A DNA stretch of 64,000 nt from Burkholderia sp. SRS-W-2-2016 (GTDB lineage: Bacteria; Pseudomonadota; Gammaproteobacteria; Burkholderiales; Burkholderiaceae), in the NCBI RefSeq assembly GCF_001931485.1, contig NZ_MSDV01000071.1:90514-154513 (forward strand), in the 5' to 3' direction. This document shows positions 17,737 through 25,871 of the stretch, one piece after another. The notes beneath the pieces were generated by a model. It did not search any database. It worked only from the letters and a program-made list of their open reading frames with translations, and was not told the DNA's origin. Every line of letters begins with the position of its first letter. Position 1 is the first letter of the stretch. The position numbers were made by a program, and so were the translations under genes.

Positions 17737-19413
17737 TCACGCCTTGGCCTCCGACGGCCCGGCCACCGCCTTGAGCGGCGGTTCGACCGGCAATTCCCCG
17801 GGCAGGTAATTCGGCAACCGGCTGGCGGGAAAAATTGCGAGCACGGAAATCATTGCCATGATCAACAGCCCCATCTTCAACGCGCGCAGGCGGGCATCCT
17901 CGTTGACCTGCAACGCCGCCGCGACCTGTTCCGGACTCGCGCTGGTGGCTTCCAGCACGCTCTGCAGCCGGTCGTTGCTGACGAAGTTGATATTGTCGAG
18001 ATTGACCTGGGCTTGCAGCTCGGGCGTGAGCACCGGCGTTTCGGTCACGTTGCGCATCACGTTGGCCGCCAGCAGACTCACGAGCAGCGCACCGGCCACC
18101 GCGGTGCCGACCGCGTTTGCGAGATTGTTAGTGGTGCCACGCAACGAACCGACGTCGTTCGCGAGTTCTTTCGGCGACGCGCTGACCAGCACGTTGAACA
18201 CCAGCGTCACCAATGCCCCCTGGCCGATCCCGAACACCACCAGACCGATCAGCACCGGAATCTCGCTCCAGTTGTTGCGCACGACGAACGCGAGCCACAG
18301 CAACGCGACCGTGGTGATGATGAAACCGTACCGGCCGATCTGACGCGGCGTGAGCGTCGCGTAGAAACGCACGATCAGCATCGCCGAGAAAAACACCGAC
18401 AGGTTGAACGGCAGCATCGCGATCGCGGTGGACAGCGGCGTGCGTCCCTGCACGATCTGGATATAGAGCGGCACGGTGAAATTGAGCATCGCCTCGAGCG
18501 CGACCACCGCGAACATCGCGACGACCGCCGCGCGCTCGGTCGACGACGTAACCACTTGCAGCGCGAGCAACGGCGTCTTGCCGGCCTCGCTACGCCGCCG
18601 CGTCCAGACCACGAACGACTGGCCGAGCACGATCCCGAGCACGATCATCACCGGCGCCGGCGATAGTCCGAACAGGTCGAACGGCGCAGCCGGGCGCACC
18701 GGCCCGAGACCCCAGCGGTTCAGATTGTTGAAGCCGAACGTGATCAGCACGATGGCCGCCGCGGCGAGAATCACGCCGACCATGTCGATATTGACTTCGG
18801 GGCGTCCGCGGTCGGCCTTGAGCCGGAAACTCAGCAGCAAAATGACGACCGCCAGAACGATCAGGATTCCGAACACCGGCCGCCAGCCGATGTAAGTGCC
18901 GAGCATCCCGCCGACCAGAAACGCGGTGACGCCGGCACCCGCGCGCGCCGAACCGAGCGCGCCCAGCGCGGTGGCCTGCTGGTTGCCGCGATAGTTCTCG
19001 GCGATCAGCGCGACGAGAGCCGGCACGATCGCGGCGCCGGCCAGCCCCGACACCGCCTGCGCGGTAATCATCGCGCTCGCGTTCGGGCTGAAGGTCATCA
19101 GTACCTGGGCGGCGCCGAACACCAGCACGGCGATGCGAAACACCAGCAGCGAGCCGAAGCGCTGGTTCAGCTTCGCGCCCAGCATCACGAACGCGGCGAC
19201 CGACAGCGAATACATGACGATGCCGGTCGCGATCGTGGTAGGCGGCACGTTGAAACTCTTGACCATGCCGCCGAGCGCCACCGGCAGCGACGCCACGTTG
19301 AACGACATCAGAACCTGGGTCAGTGCGATGGTGATCATCGGCACCCAGGATTCCTTCCTTTCTTCGAGCGCCGGCGTGCCCGCGCCTGTTACTGCCGCTG
19401 TCTGGGTTGGCAT
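17737..19413 (-). CDS. MFS transporter, 14-helix DHA2-like
   Basis: A 558-residue inner-membrane major facilitator with about 14 hydrophobic segments. Features include a loop 2-3 motif (GAKLNQRFGSL), a QAVSGLAGAAIVPALVALIAE block in helices 4-5, and a long soluble segment near the C-terminus between the last two helices (about residues 445-515). These fit drug:H+ antiporter family 2. The start at 19413 has CAGGAG about 9 bases upstream. It follows the glutaminase gene after only 14 bases, so the two are probably co-transcribed; an amino-acid or acid-stress link is possible. The substrate cannot be read from the sequence. Confidence 0.75.
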   Translation of the reverse strand: MPTQTAAVTGAGTPALEERKESWVPMITIALTQVLMSFNVASLPVALGGMVKSFNVPPTTIATGIVMYSLSVAAFVMLGAKLNQRFGSLLVFRIAVLVFGAAQVLMTFSPNASAMITAQAVSGLAGAAIVPALVALIAENYRGNQQATALGALGSARAGAGVTAFLVGGMLGTYIGWRPVFGILIVLAVVILLLSFRLKADRGRPEVNIDMVGVILAAAAIVLITFGFNNLNRWGLGPVRPAAPFDLFGLSPAPVMIVLGIVLGQSFVVWTRRRSEAGKTPLLALQVVTSSTERAAVVAMFAVVALEAMLNFTVPLYIQIVQGRTPLSTAIAMLPFNLSVFFSAMLIVRFYATLTPRQIGRYGFIITTVALLWLAFVVRNNWSEIPVLIGLVVFGIGQGALVTLVFNVLVSASPKELANDVGSLRGTTNNLANAVGTAVAGALLVSLLAANVMRNVTETPVLTPELQAQVNLDNINFVSNDRLQSVLEATSASPEQVAAALQVNEDARLRALKMGLLIMAMISVLAIFPASRLPNYLPGELPVEPPLKAVAGPSEAKA

Positions 19414-19427
19414 TGTCCGCTCCTGTT

Positions 19428-20432
19428 TCAGTCGTGTTCCCGAAAGGGTTCCGAAACAAACATGTCCATACCGAGGCGTCTGGACAGAAAGCGCGCCGCC
19501 AGTTGCCCCTTCACACTATTGCCGGCCGCGTCCAGCCGCGGCGCGAATGTTCCCAGTCCGCTTTTGCCCGGCGACACGGTAACGATGCCGCCGCCGATGC
19601 CGCTCTTGCCCGGCAGGCCGATATCGCACAGCCAGTCGCCGGAGGTCTCGTACAGGCCCGCGGTCACCATCACCGCGAGCGTGTAGTGACAGACCTCGTT
19701 ATCGACGACCCATTCGCCGGTCAGCGGATTGAAGCCGCCGTCGGCCAGCGTGGCGCCCATCACCGCGAGATCGCGCGCATTGATATCGAGGCAGCACTGG
19801 CGGGTATAGAGATCTGTCGCGGTCTTCGGATCGCAACCGAGGCGGCCATAGCCATGCAGAACATTGGCGATGCCGCGATTGCGGAAATTGGTTTGCGACG
19901 CCGACGCGTACACCTCTTCGTTCACGGTCAGCTCGCGTCCGGCGAAACGCGATAGTCCCTGACGAATGAAGTCCCATTTCTCCAGGCTGCTATTTCCGGG
20001 TACCAGACTGGTGGTCGCAATCGCGCCGGAATTGACCATCGGATTGGTGCGGCCGTCCGGAGAACGCTCGATTGCACTCAGTGAATTAAACGGCAGTCCG
20101 GTGCTATTGACGCCGAGTTGTTCACGACACGTGGCCGCGCCGATTGCCTGGCACACCAGCGCGAAAACGAATGGCTTCGAAATACTCATGATGGTGAACG
20201 GATAATCGACGTCGCCCGCCGCATAAACGTTCCCATTGATACCGACGAGGCAAATGCCGAACAGATCGGGCCGCACTCGTTCAAGAGCGGGATAGACGCT
20301 GGAGACCACGCCGTCCGTATCGGTATGGAAGCGCTCGTGCGCTTCATGAACCAGTCTTTCGACCACGTAAGGCACCGGAAGCTGTCCGGTGGAAACGAAA
20401 TCGCGAGTTGCGTCGCCTTCCCCATTTGACAT
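19428..20432 (-). CDS. glsA: Glutaminase (serine-dependent)
   Basis: A ~334-residue glutaminase of the beta-lactamase-like fold, which hydrolyses glutamine to glutamate and ammonia. The active-site SxxK is in MSISKPF. FNSLSAIE, NPMVNSGAIATTSLV and the C-terminal GLPGKSGIGGGIV with PGKSGLGTFAPRLD complete the family pattern. The start at 20432 is favoured over the ATG at 20438 because the AAAGAGA leader is better spaced. It lies between an HdeD-like gene and an MFS gene. In enterobacteria glutaminase plus an exchanger gives glutamine-dependent acid resistance, and the HdeD neighbour suggests a comparable acid-stress role here. Confidence 0.85.
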   Translation of the reverse strand: MSNGEGDATRDFVSTGQLPVPYVVERLVHEAHERFHTDTDGVVSSVYPALERVRPDLFGICLVGINGNVYAAGDVDYPFTIMSISKPFVFALVCQAIGAATCREQLGVNSTGLPFNSLSAIERSPDGRTNPMVNSGAIATTSLVPGNSSLEKWDFIRQGLSRFAGRELTVNEEVYASASQTNFRNRGIANVLHGYGRLGCDPKTATDLYTRQCCLDINARDLAVMGATLADGGFNPLTGEWVVDNEVCHYTLAVMVTAGLYETSGDWLCDIGLPGKSGIGGGIVTVSPGKSGLGTFAPRLDAAGNSVKGQLAARFLSRRLGMDMFVSEPFREHD

Positions 20433-20595
20433 GATCATTCTCTTTGCCGTCGTAATATGCAGATTATTTTTAGGTGAGTTTCATTAGGACGTCAAACCAC
20501 TATTGCAATAAAAATCTCACTACGACTTTCACGCCGCAATAGCGTTCGAGAAGGTTGCGGATTTTGTTAACTAAAGCGCGACCTGTGATGCCCGA

Positions 20596-21168
20596 TTATG
20601 CGCCGGCATCCAGCTCATGGCGCGCTGCGGAAACTCGTGGGAAAAGCGTCACGCCCATCGAAATCAAATCCACTCCCAGAAAGACTTCGAGCAGCCATAT
20701 CGGCGTGCCGGGAAAAGTGGCGGCGAGAAATATCGCGAAGAAAAACGATAATCCCGCACGGAAAAGAGGGATGCCATTGCGGATGATTGGCGCGCCGCCA
20801 ACCGACGCGACGATTTTGAAGTAGCCGTCAAGTACGAAAAATATCATCAGCATCACGGCGAGGCTGCGCGCGTGAGGGCCGTCGTTCAACAGAATCAGCG
20901 TACCGATCAGAATCGCGATCACGACCGGCGCGGCCCCTTTCAGCAGTGCGGAGACACTGCGCGCCGAAGAGAGCCGATAGGCATGCACGAAGCCGCAGAA
21001 AATCAGAATGCGGCCGATAAAAGGCGGACCGTCGATCTGCGGAATGAATGGAGCCAGCACGCAGAACACGCCGGCAATCACGAGCAGTATCGCCGCGGGC
21101 CGCGACCGCAATGAGCGCGTTGCACGGTTGCCGCCGCCGTCGAGCTTGTCGCTTGCAGGCCTGTCCAT
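20596..21168 (-). CDS. HdeD-like acid-resistance membrane protein
   Basis: A 190-residue integral membrane protein with about six hydrophobic segments (AAILLVIAGVFCVLAPF, RILIFCGFVHAYRL, APVVIAILIGTLILLN, and others). This matches the HdeD/DUF308 family, which in E. coli contributes to acid resistance at high cell density. GAGG lies about 10 bases before the ATG at 21168. It is followed by glsA after 163 bases. The N-terminal ~20 residues are polar (KLDGGGNRATRSLRSRP) and cytoplasmic. The role is taken from the family; the acid-stress idea is strengthened by the adjacent glutaminase. Confidence 0.7.
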   Translation of the reverse strand: MDRPASDKLDGGGNRATRSLRSRPAAILLVIAGVFCVLAPFIPQIDGPPFIGRILIFCGFVHAYRLSSARSVSALLKGAAPVVIAILIGTLILLNDGPHARSLAVMLMIFFVLDGYFKIVASVGGAPIIRNGIPLFRAGLSFFFAIFLAATFPGTPIWLLEVFLGVDLISMGVTLFPRVSAARHELDAGA

Positions 21169-21345
21169 CTCGCGGACCTCTTGCTGGTGAAGTTGCGGCG
21201 CCGGGAAGAACCGGGCGGCCGGGCAGGTGTTATTGCGCCACGCGGTTCAGATTATCGTCACGATGCGCACCTGCTGGCAACCTCAATTAGCGAAGCTTGC
21301 CGCTCGCGTCGACGCGCCTGGCAAACCGGATCGCGAGGCGCGGCT

Positions 21346-22743
21346 TCAGGTGAAATCGTGCACCTGCGGATATTGCTCGAACACGTCGAGCATCGTTTCG
21401 AGCGCGGCCTTATAGGTATCCTCGCCGACTTCCGCGCCGACGCACACGCGCACCGCGTTGGGACGGTCCGCGTCGCGCACCAGAAACGGATCGGGCGACG
21501 TGACCGCGATGTCGCGATTGCGCAACTCGCGTACCAGCCGGTCGGTGCGCCAATGGTCGGGCACCCGCAACCATGCCGACAACGCCTGCGGGTGCGCGCC
21601 GAGTACATACTTGCCGAGCGTCTGCCGCAATTGCGCCTGGCGGCGGCCCAGCCGCTCGCGCTGGATCTCGACCAGCCGCGCGGCAGTGCCGTCGACGATC
21701 CAGCGCGTCGCGACCTCGGCCATCGGCGGCGTCGCCATCCAGCTGCTCACGCGCAACACGCTTTCGGCGCGCAGCGCGAGCCGGCGCGGCGTGGTCAGAT
21801 AGCCGATGCGCAGTCCAGCCATCACCGACTTCGTCATACTCGTGCAGTAGAACGAAAGATCGGGAATCAGGCTCGAGATCGGCGTCGAATGTTTCGCGGG
21901 CAACGGTCCATAGACGTCGTCCTCGATGATGTACACGCCGTAGCGCTCGGCGATTTTCGCAATCGCGCGGCGCCGCGACTCCGGCATCAACGCGACGGTC
22001 GGATTGTTCAGCGTCGGCGTGCAGACGAGCGCGGAGATCCGCTCGCTGTCGCACATCTCCTCGAAGTGTTCCGGGTGAATTCCGTACTCGTCGATTTCGA
22101 GGCCTTTCAGCGTGAAGCCGAGTACGTTCGCCGAGCCGATTACGCCGTGATCGGTGAGGCTCTCGCACAGCACCGTGTCGCCCGGGCCGACCAGAGAAGC
22201 GAGCGCGAGAAAGATGCCGTGCGCCGCGCCATTGGTGACGAGCAAAGTATCGGCGGAAGCGGGCATGCCGAGCGACGCGAGCCACGCAACGCCCGCCTGG
22301 CGATGATGCTCGAAGCCGGCAATCGGACGGAACGCGCGAATCCACGGCTGATCGTCGAGCGTGGACAGCGTCGCGCAGACCTTGCGCCACATCGCGTCGT
22401 GCTCGGACGTGTGGATGATGCGCGCGATCGAAAAATCGACCACCGAGCGCTCGGCCGTATCGAGCATGTAGCTCGACATCGTTTCGGTCACGCGCGCGGC
22501 GACGAAGCTGCCGCGCCCGACCTCGCAGCGGATCAGCCCTTGCCGCTCCAGTTCCTTGTATGCGTTGGTCACCGTTTGCACGCTGATCGCCAGCTCCGCG
22601 GCAACGTCGCGCTGCGGCGGCAAACGCGCGCCGGGCGGCAGCGCGGCGCTCTCGATGTCGCCGGCGATAGCCTTGACCAATCGCTTGTATTTCGATTCCA
22701 CGCCGTGCACCGCGCGCACGGCTTCGCGCCACTGCTCGATCAC
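21346..22743 (-). CDS. enuR: MocR/PdxR-type PLP-dependent regulator, probable EnuR
   Basis: A 465-residue fusion of an N-terminal GntR winged HTH (RLVKAIAGDIESAALPPGARL, then RDVAAELAISVQTVTNAYKEL) and a fold-type I aminotransferase-like domain. The PLP lysine is K305 in SMTKSVMAGLRIGY, very close to the Lys302 reported for Ruegeria EnuR, and EDDVYGPL supplies the cofactor Asp. EnuR represses ectoine catabolic genes until N-alpha-acetyl-diaminobutyrate or diaminobutyrate reacts with its PLP. The GTG at 22743 is preferred since AAGGAG lies 6 bases upstream; an ATG at 22821 has no ribosome binding site. A CTAG palindrome lies 105 bases upstream. Assignment as EnuR rather than another MocR rests on the shared palindromes. 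Confidence 0.7.
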   Translation of the reverse strand: MIEQWREAVRAVHGVESKYKRLVKAIAGDIESAALPPGARLPPQRDVAAELAISVQTVTNAYKELERQGLIRCEVGRGSFVAARVTETMSSYMLDTAERSVVDFSIARIIHTSEHDAMWRKVCATLSTLDDQPWIRAFRPIAGFEHHRQAGVAWLASLGMPASADTLLVTNGAAHGIFLALASLVGPGDTVLCESLTDHGVIGSANVLGFTLKGLEIDEYGIHPEHFEEMCDSERISALVCTPTLNNPTVALMPESRRRAIAKIAERYGVYIIEDDVYGPLPAKHSTPISSLIPDLSFYCTSMTKSVMAGLRIGYLTTPRRLALRAESVLRVSSWMATPPMAEVATRWIVDGTAARLVEIQRERLGRRQAQLRQTLGKYVLGAHPQALSAWLRVPDHWRTDRLVRELRNRDIAVTSPDPFLVRDADRPNAVRVCVGAEVGEDTYKAALETMLDVFEQYPQVHDFT

Positions 22744-22847
22744 CGCTGCTCCTTTTTGCTGGCTATCGTTTGGGTCGGACGGCGGCCTGGCAGGCGGCCG
22801 CGGCGTCTCCACCGTCTCCATAGTGAGGCCAAAAGGGGGCGAAAAAT

Positions 22848-22865
22848 AATTGTCCTAGGGCAATT
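22848..22865. promoter_or_regulatory. Candidate autoregulatory operator of the MocR regulator
   Basis: AATTGTCCTAGGGCAATT is a palindrome with one asymmetric pair on each side of a central CTAG. It lies directly upstream of the regulator gene. Together with 8148-8165 it defines the consensus AATTG-YY-CTAG-RR-CAATT. Confidence 0.6.
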
Positions 22866-22922
22866 GGCGGGGAAAAAATCCACAGCGTAATGCAGGCCGC
22901 CGCGATTGTGCGATGCGGCGGA

Positions 22923-24272
22923 TTACCCGAGAAACGCTTGCCCGACACCCGCCAGCGCGCACAACACGACGATCGCCAGCGGCGGAATTTTCCAGCGCGT
23001 CAGCAGCAGGAAGCCTGTCGTCGCAACCGCGAAATCGATTCCCGAATGTACTGCGCTGGTCCACACGGGCGAGTACAGCGCCATCGCCAGCAGTCCGACC
23101 ACGGCCGCGTTCACGCCGCCGAGCAGCGCCGCCATCGACGGATGCGCGCGCAGCGCCTGCCAGTACGGCAGCGCGGCCAGCACCAGCAACAAGCCCGGCA
23201 GAAAGATGCCGAGCGTCGCCAGCAACGCACCGGCCCAATGATTCGGCGCAACGGTCATGCTCCAGCCGAGAAACGCGGCGAACGTGAACAACGGCCCCGG
23301 CACCGCCTGCGCCGCGCCATAACCGGCGAGAAAATCGTTCGACGTGACCCAACCGGTCGCGACCGTGTGCTGCTGCAATAGCGGCAGCACCACGTGACCG
23401 CCGCCGAACACCAGCGCGCCGGATCGATAGAAGCCGTCGAATACGCTGAGCGCATGCGCGGCGCCGAAGCGCGTCAGCAGCGGCAAGCCGAACAGCAGCA
23501 CGCAGAAAAGCGTCAGCGCGATGGCGCCGGTCCGGCGGGACACCCGGAATTGATTCGCGTATTGCCGCTCGCCGGCCGGCGGCGCGACGGCGTTGGCGTT
23601 GGCGTTGGCGTTGGCGTTGGCGTTGGCGTTGGCGTTGGCGTTGGCGTTGGCGTTGGCGTTGGCGTTGGCGTTGGCGTTGGCGTTGGCGTTGGTGGCGGTC
23701 GCGCGGCACAACAGCCAGCCCAACGCCGCGCCCACGACGATCACGATCAGTTGCGCGTAGACCGTCGTCAGCACACCGAGCAGCACGAGCGCGACGATGG
23801 CGATCGCCGCGCGGCGCCGATCCGGGCACAGACGCCGCGCCATGTCCCAGACCGCCTGCGCGACAACCGCGACCGCGACGAGCTTCAGCCCGTGAATCAG
23901 GCCGCTCCCCGCACGGCCGCCCAGGTCCGGCGCGATCGCCGCGAATGCGATCAGCAGCAGCACCGACGGCAACGTGAAGCCGCACCACGCGGCGAGCCCG
24001 CCGAGCCACCCGGCCCTGAGTACACCGATAGAAAAGCCGACCTGGCTGCTGGCCGGCCCCGGCAGGAATTGGCACAAGCCGACCAGATCGGTGAAGGTCG
24101 CGTCGTCGAGCCAGCCGCGCCGATCGACGAATTCGCGGCGGAAGTACCCGAGGTGCGCGATCGGCCCGCCGAACGAAGTCAGGCCGAGTTTCAGAAAGAC
24201 CGCGAGCACTTCGGCCGCGCTGCCGGCGCGAACCTGGGCAATCGGGTCCGGGGAAGTTCTGGTGGTTTTCAT
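22923..24272 (-). CDS. chrA: Long-chain chromate transporter ChrA with (NA)17 linker
   Basis: A two-domain CHR-family transporter of about 449 residues that exports chromate. The first half starts FLKLGLTSFGGPIAHLGYFRREFV and has CQFLPGPASSQVGFSIG. The second half has ALVFGGGHVVLPLLQ, the duplicated motif. Between the halves the sequence is a run of 17 Asn-Ala dipeptides followed by VAPPAGERQ. The run is encoded by 17 copies of a 6-base repeat (23589-23690). The ATG at 24272 (MKTTRTSPDP) starts just before the conserved part; no strong ribosome binding site is seen. It is divergent from the porin gene. The low-complexity linker is unusual and suggests tandem-repeat expansion. Confidence 0.8.
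   Translation of the reverse strand: MKTTRTSPDPIAQVRAGSAAEVLAVFLKLGLTSFGGPIAHLGYFRREFVDRRGWLDDATFTDLVGLCQFLPGPASSQVGFSIGVLRAGWLGGLAAWCGFTLPSVLLLIAFAAIAPDLGGRAGSGLIHGLKLVAVAVVAQAVWDMARRLCPDRRRAAIAIVALVLLGVLTTVYAQLIVIVVGAALGWLLCRATATNANANANANANANANANANANANANANANANANAVAPPAGERQYANQFRVSRRTGAIALTLFCVLLFGLPLLTRFGAAHALSVFDGFYRSGALVFGGGHVVLPLLQQHTVATGWVTSNDFLAGYGAAQAVPGPLFTFAAFLGWSMTVAPNHWAGALLATLGIFLPGLLLVLAALPYWQALRAHPSMAALLGGVNAAVVGLLAMALYSPVWTSAVHSGIDFAVATTGFLLLTRWKIPPLAIVVLCALAGVGQAFLG
23589..23690. repeat. 17-unit GGCGTT hexanucleotide tandem repeat
   Basis: Seventeen uninterrupted copies of GGCGTT (AACGCC on the coding strand) span 102 bases inside chrA. The unit is a multiple of three, so gain or loss of copies changes the Asn-Ala linker length without shifting frame. 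Confidence 0.95.
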
Positions 24273-24571
24273 TGGGTGTTCGAGAGCCGTGATCGACGCT
24301 TGCGTCGCGAGTTCGATTATCAGGCTGACGGGCTTGCGATGGCGAGTGTGCTGGTTTACCCGGCCGCATCGCATGTAAAAAAATGCCACCCAATCTAAGT
24401 TTTTTGCATGGACCCAGCGCCGGCCGCGCGATTAACCTTTGCGCCTGCCGTTCGATACCTGCTTCACCGCAATCGCGCCACGGTGCGACACGTACATTAG
24501 CTCTGCCAACTAAAACACCAATAAAAGCAAAACGACATTCCCGGGGGCATATATAACAACGGAGATATTGC

Positions 24572-25657
24572 ATGAAGAGGTACATCGCTCTCGCATCGGG
24601 CGTCATTCTGTGCTGCTCGTTCGCTTCGTCCGCATTCGCGCAATCGAGCGTCACGCTCTATGGCGTGCTCGACAACGGCTTCGTCTATCAGAGTGCGGGC
24701 AGCAACAACTCGGCGTTCCGGGCAGTACCCGGCGGGCTTTTCTCGACCCGCTACGGCCTGCGGGGCTCCGAGGATATCGGCAACGGTCTGCACGTGAATT
24801 TCCAGTTGGAGCAGGCTTTTTCCGGTCAGACGGGCGCGGCGACCGATCCGACCAAGGCTTTTAACCGGCTGGCATTCGTCGGTCTGTCCGGCGGTTTCGG
24901 CGAGATGCGCTTCGGCCTGCAAAACTCGCCGCAATACGATGTTCTGCAGGCGGCAATGGATCCGTCGTGGGTGAAGAGCATTGCTTCGCCGATGAATAAC
25001 TTCAACGCGCTGATCATCCGTGCGAACAACGGCATTTCGTACTACACGCCCACGTTTGGCGGGCTCAATGCGAAGTTCATGATCGCACTACGCGACTCCT
25101 CGACGGGCGGCGGCAACGGCATCGGGTTCTACAACGCGGTCGTGCAGTACCTCAATGGACCGTTGAACGTCGCGGCTGGCTACGAACGAGGAGACGAACC
25201 GGCCATCGGCGCGGGCGGCAGCTATAACCTCGCGGGCGGTGCGGCCGCGGGTTCCGGCGCGGTACTGAGCGTATTCAATGCGGGCGCTTCGTATGCATTC
25301 GGTGCGAATCGCGTCTGGCTCGCTTACCACACGGAGAATCTGACCCGGACGCCGAAGTACATGCAACACGACGTCTACCAGATCTCGGACTCCTATCAGT
25401 TCGACCCATTCGCGCTACTTTCGCTGATGTACGGATACGTGCACGACCGCACCGGCCACGGTAATAACGCGCAGCAACTGGGGCTGCTGTTCGAGTACTC
25501 GCTGTCCAAATCGACCGAGCTTTATACGGCGGCCGGTTTCATCCAGAACCGCAATCAGGCCAGTTACACGCTTTCCGGTACCGCGTATGCGGGCCTTGCG
25601 GTCACACCCGGCACCGATACGCGCGGCATCGGGGTCGGGCTGGTGCACAAGTTCTGA
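24572..25657 (+). CDS. Gram-negative porin (Burkholderia type)
   Basis: A 361-residue outer-membrane general porin. A signal peptide of about 23 residues ends in SSAFA, followed by QSSVTLYGVLDNGFVYQS, the usual first strand of the porin_4 family. Further hallmarks are TRYGLRGSEDIGNGLHVNFQLEQAF, FNRLAFVGLSGGFGEMRFGLQ and the terminal GIGVGLVHKF with C-terminal phenylalanine. The protein is expected to form a 16-strand trimeric barrel for small hydrophilic solutes. GGAG lies about 8 bases before the ATG at 24572. It is a single gene, divergent from chrA. Confidence 0.9.
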   Translation: MKRYIALASGVILCCSFASSAFAQSSVTLYGVLDNGFVYQSAGSNNSAFRAVPGGLFSTRYGLRGSEDIGNGLHVNFQLEQAFSGQTGAATDPTKAFNRLAFVGLSGGFGEMRFGLQNSPQYDVLQAAMDPSWVKSIASPMNNFNALIIRANNGISYYTPTFGGLNAKFMIALRDSSTGGGNGIGFYNAVVQYLNGPLNVAAGYERGDEPAIGAGGSYNLAGGAAAGSGAVLSVFNAGASYAFGANRVWLAYHTENLTRTPKYMQHDVYQISDSYQFDPFALLSLMYGYVHDRTGHGNNAQQLGLLFEYSLSKSTELYTAAGFIQNRNQASYTLSGTAYAGLAVTPGTDTRGIGVGLVHKF

Positions 25658-25871
25658 CATCGATCACGACGCCGGTGCCCGCTTGCGGAAAGCCTACCCA
25701 TAAATAAAAGGCAACTTCCAATAAGTACAAAGCATGTTAGGGATTGGTCAAACGACTGTAACGTTCTCCCTGTGTCGAAACCGATGCGCTCCTGTGGGAA
25801 ACACCTCAGGCGACACACTCCGCCCGTCTGGCCCGCGGGACGAAAAACATAACCTTGGAGACACCTTACAG

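Noticed and set aside
23589..23690. Possible CRISPR-like repeat
   Set aside because: The unit is 6 bases with no spacers, so it is a simple tandem repeat, not a CRISPR array.
23394..24398. Plus-strand frame with a (Val-Gly) run across the hexanucleotide repeat
   Set aside because: It is the complement of chrA, whose membrane-protein motifs are unambiguous.
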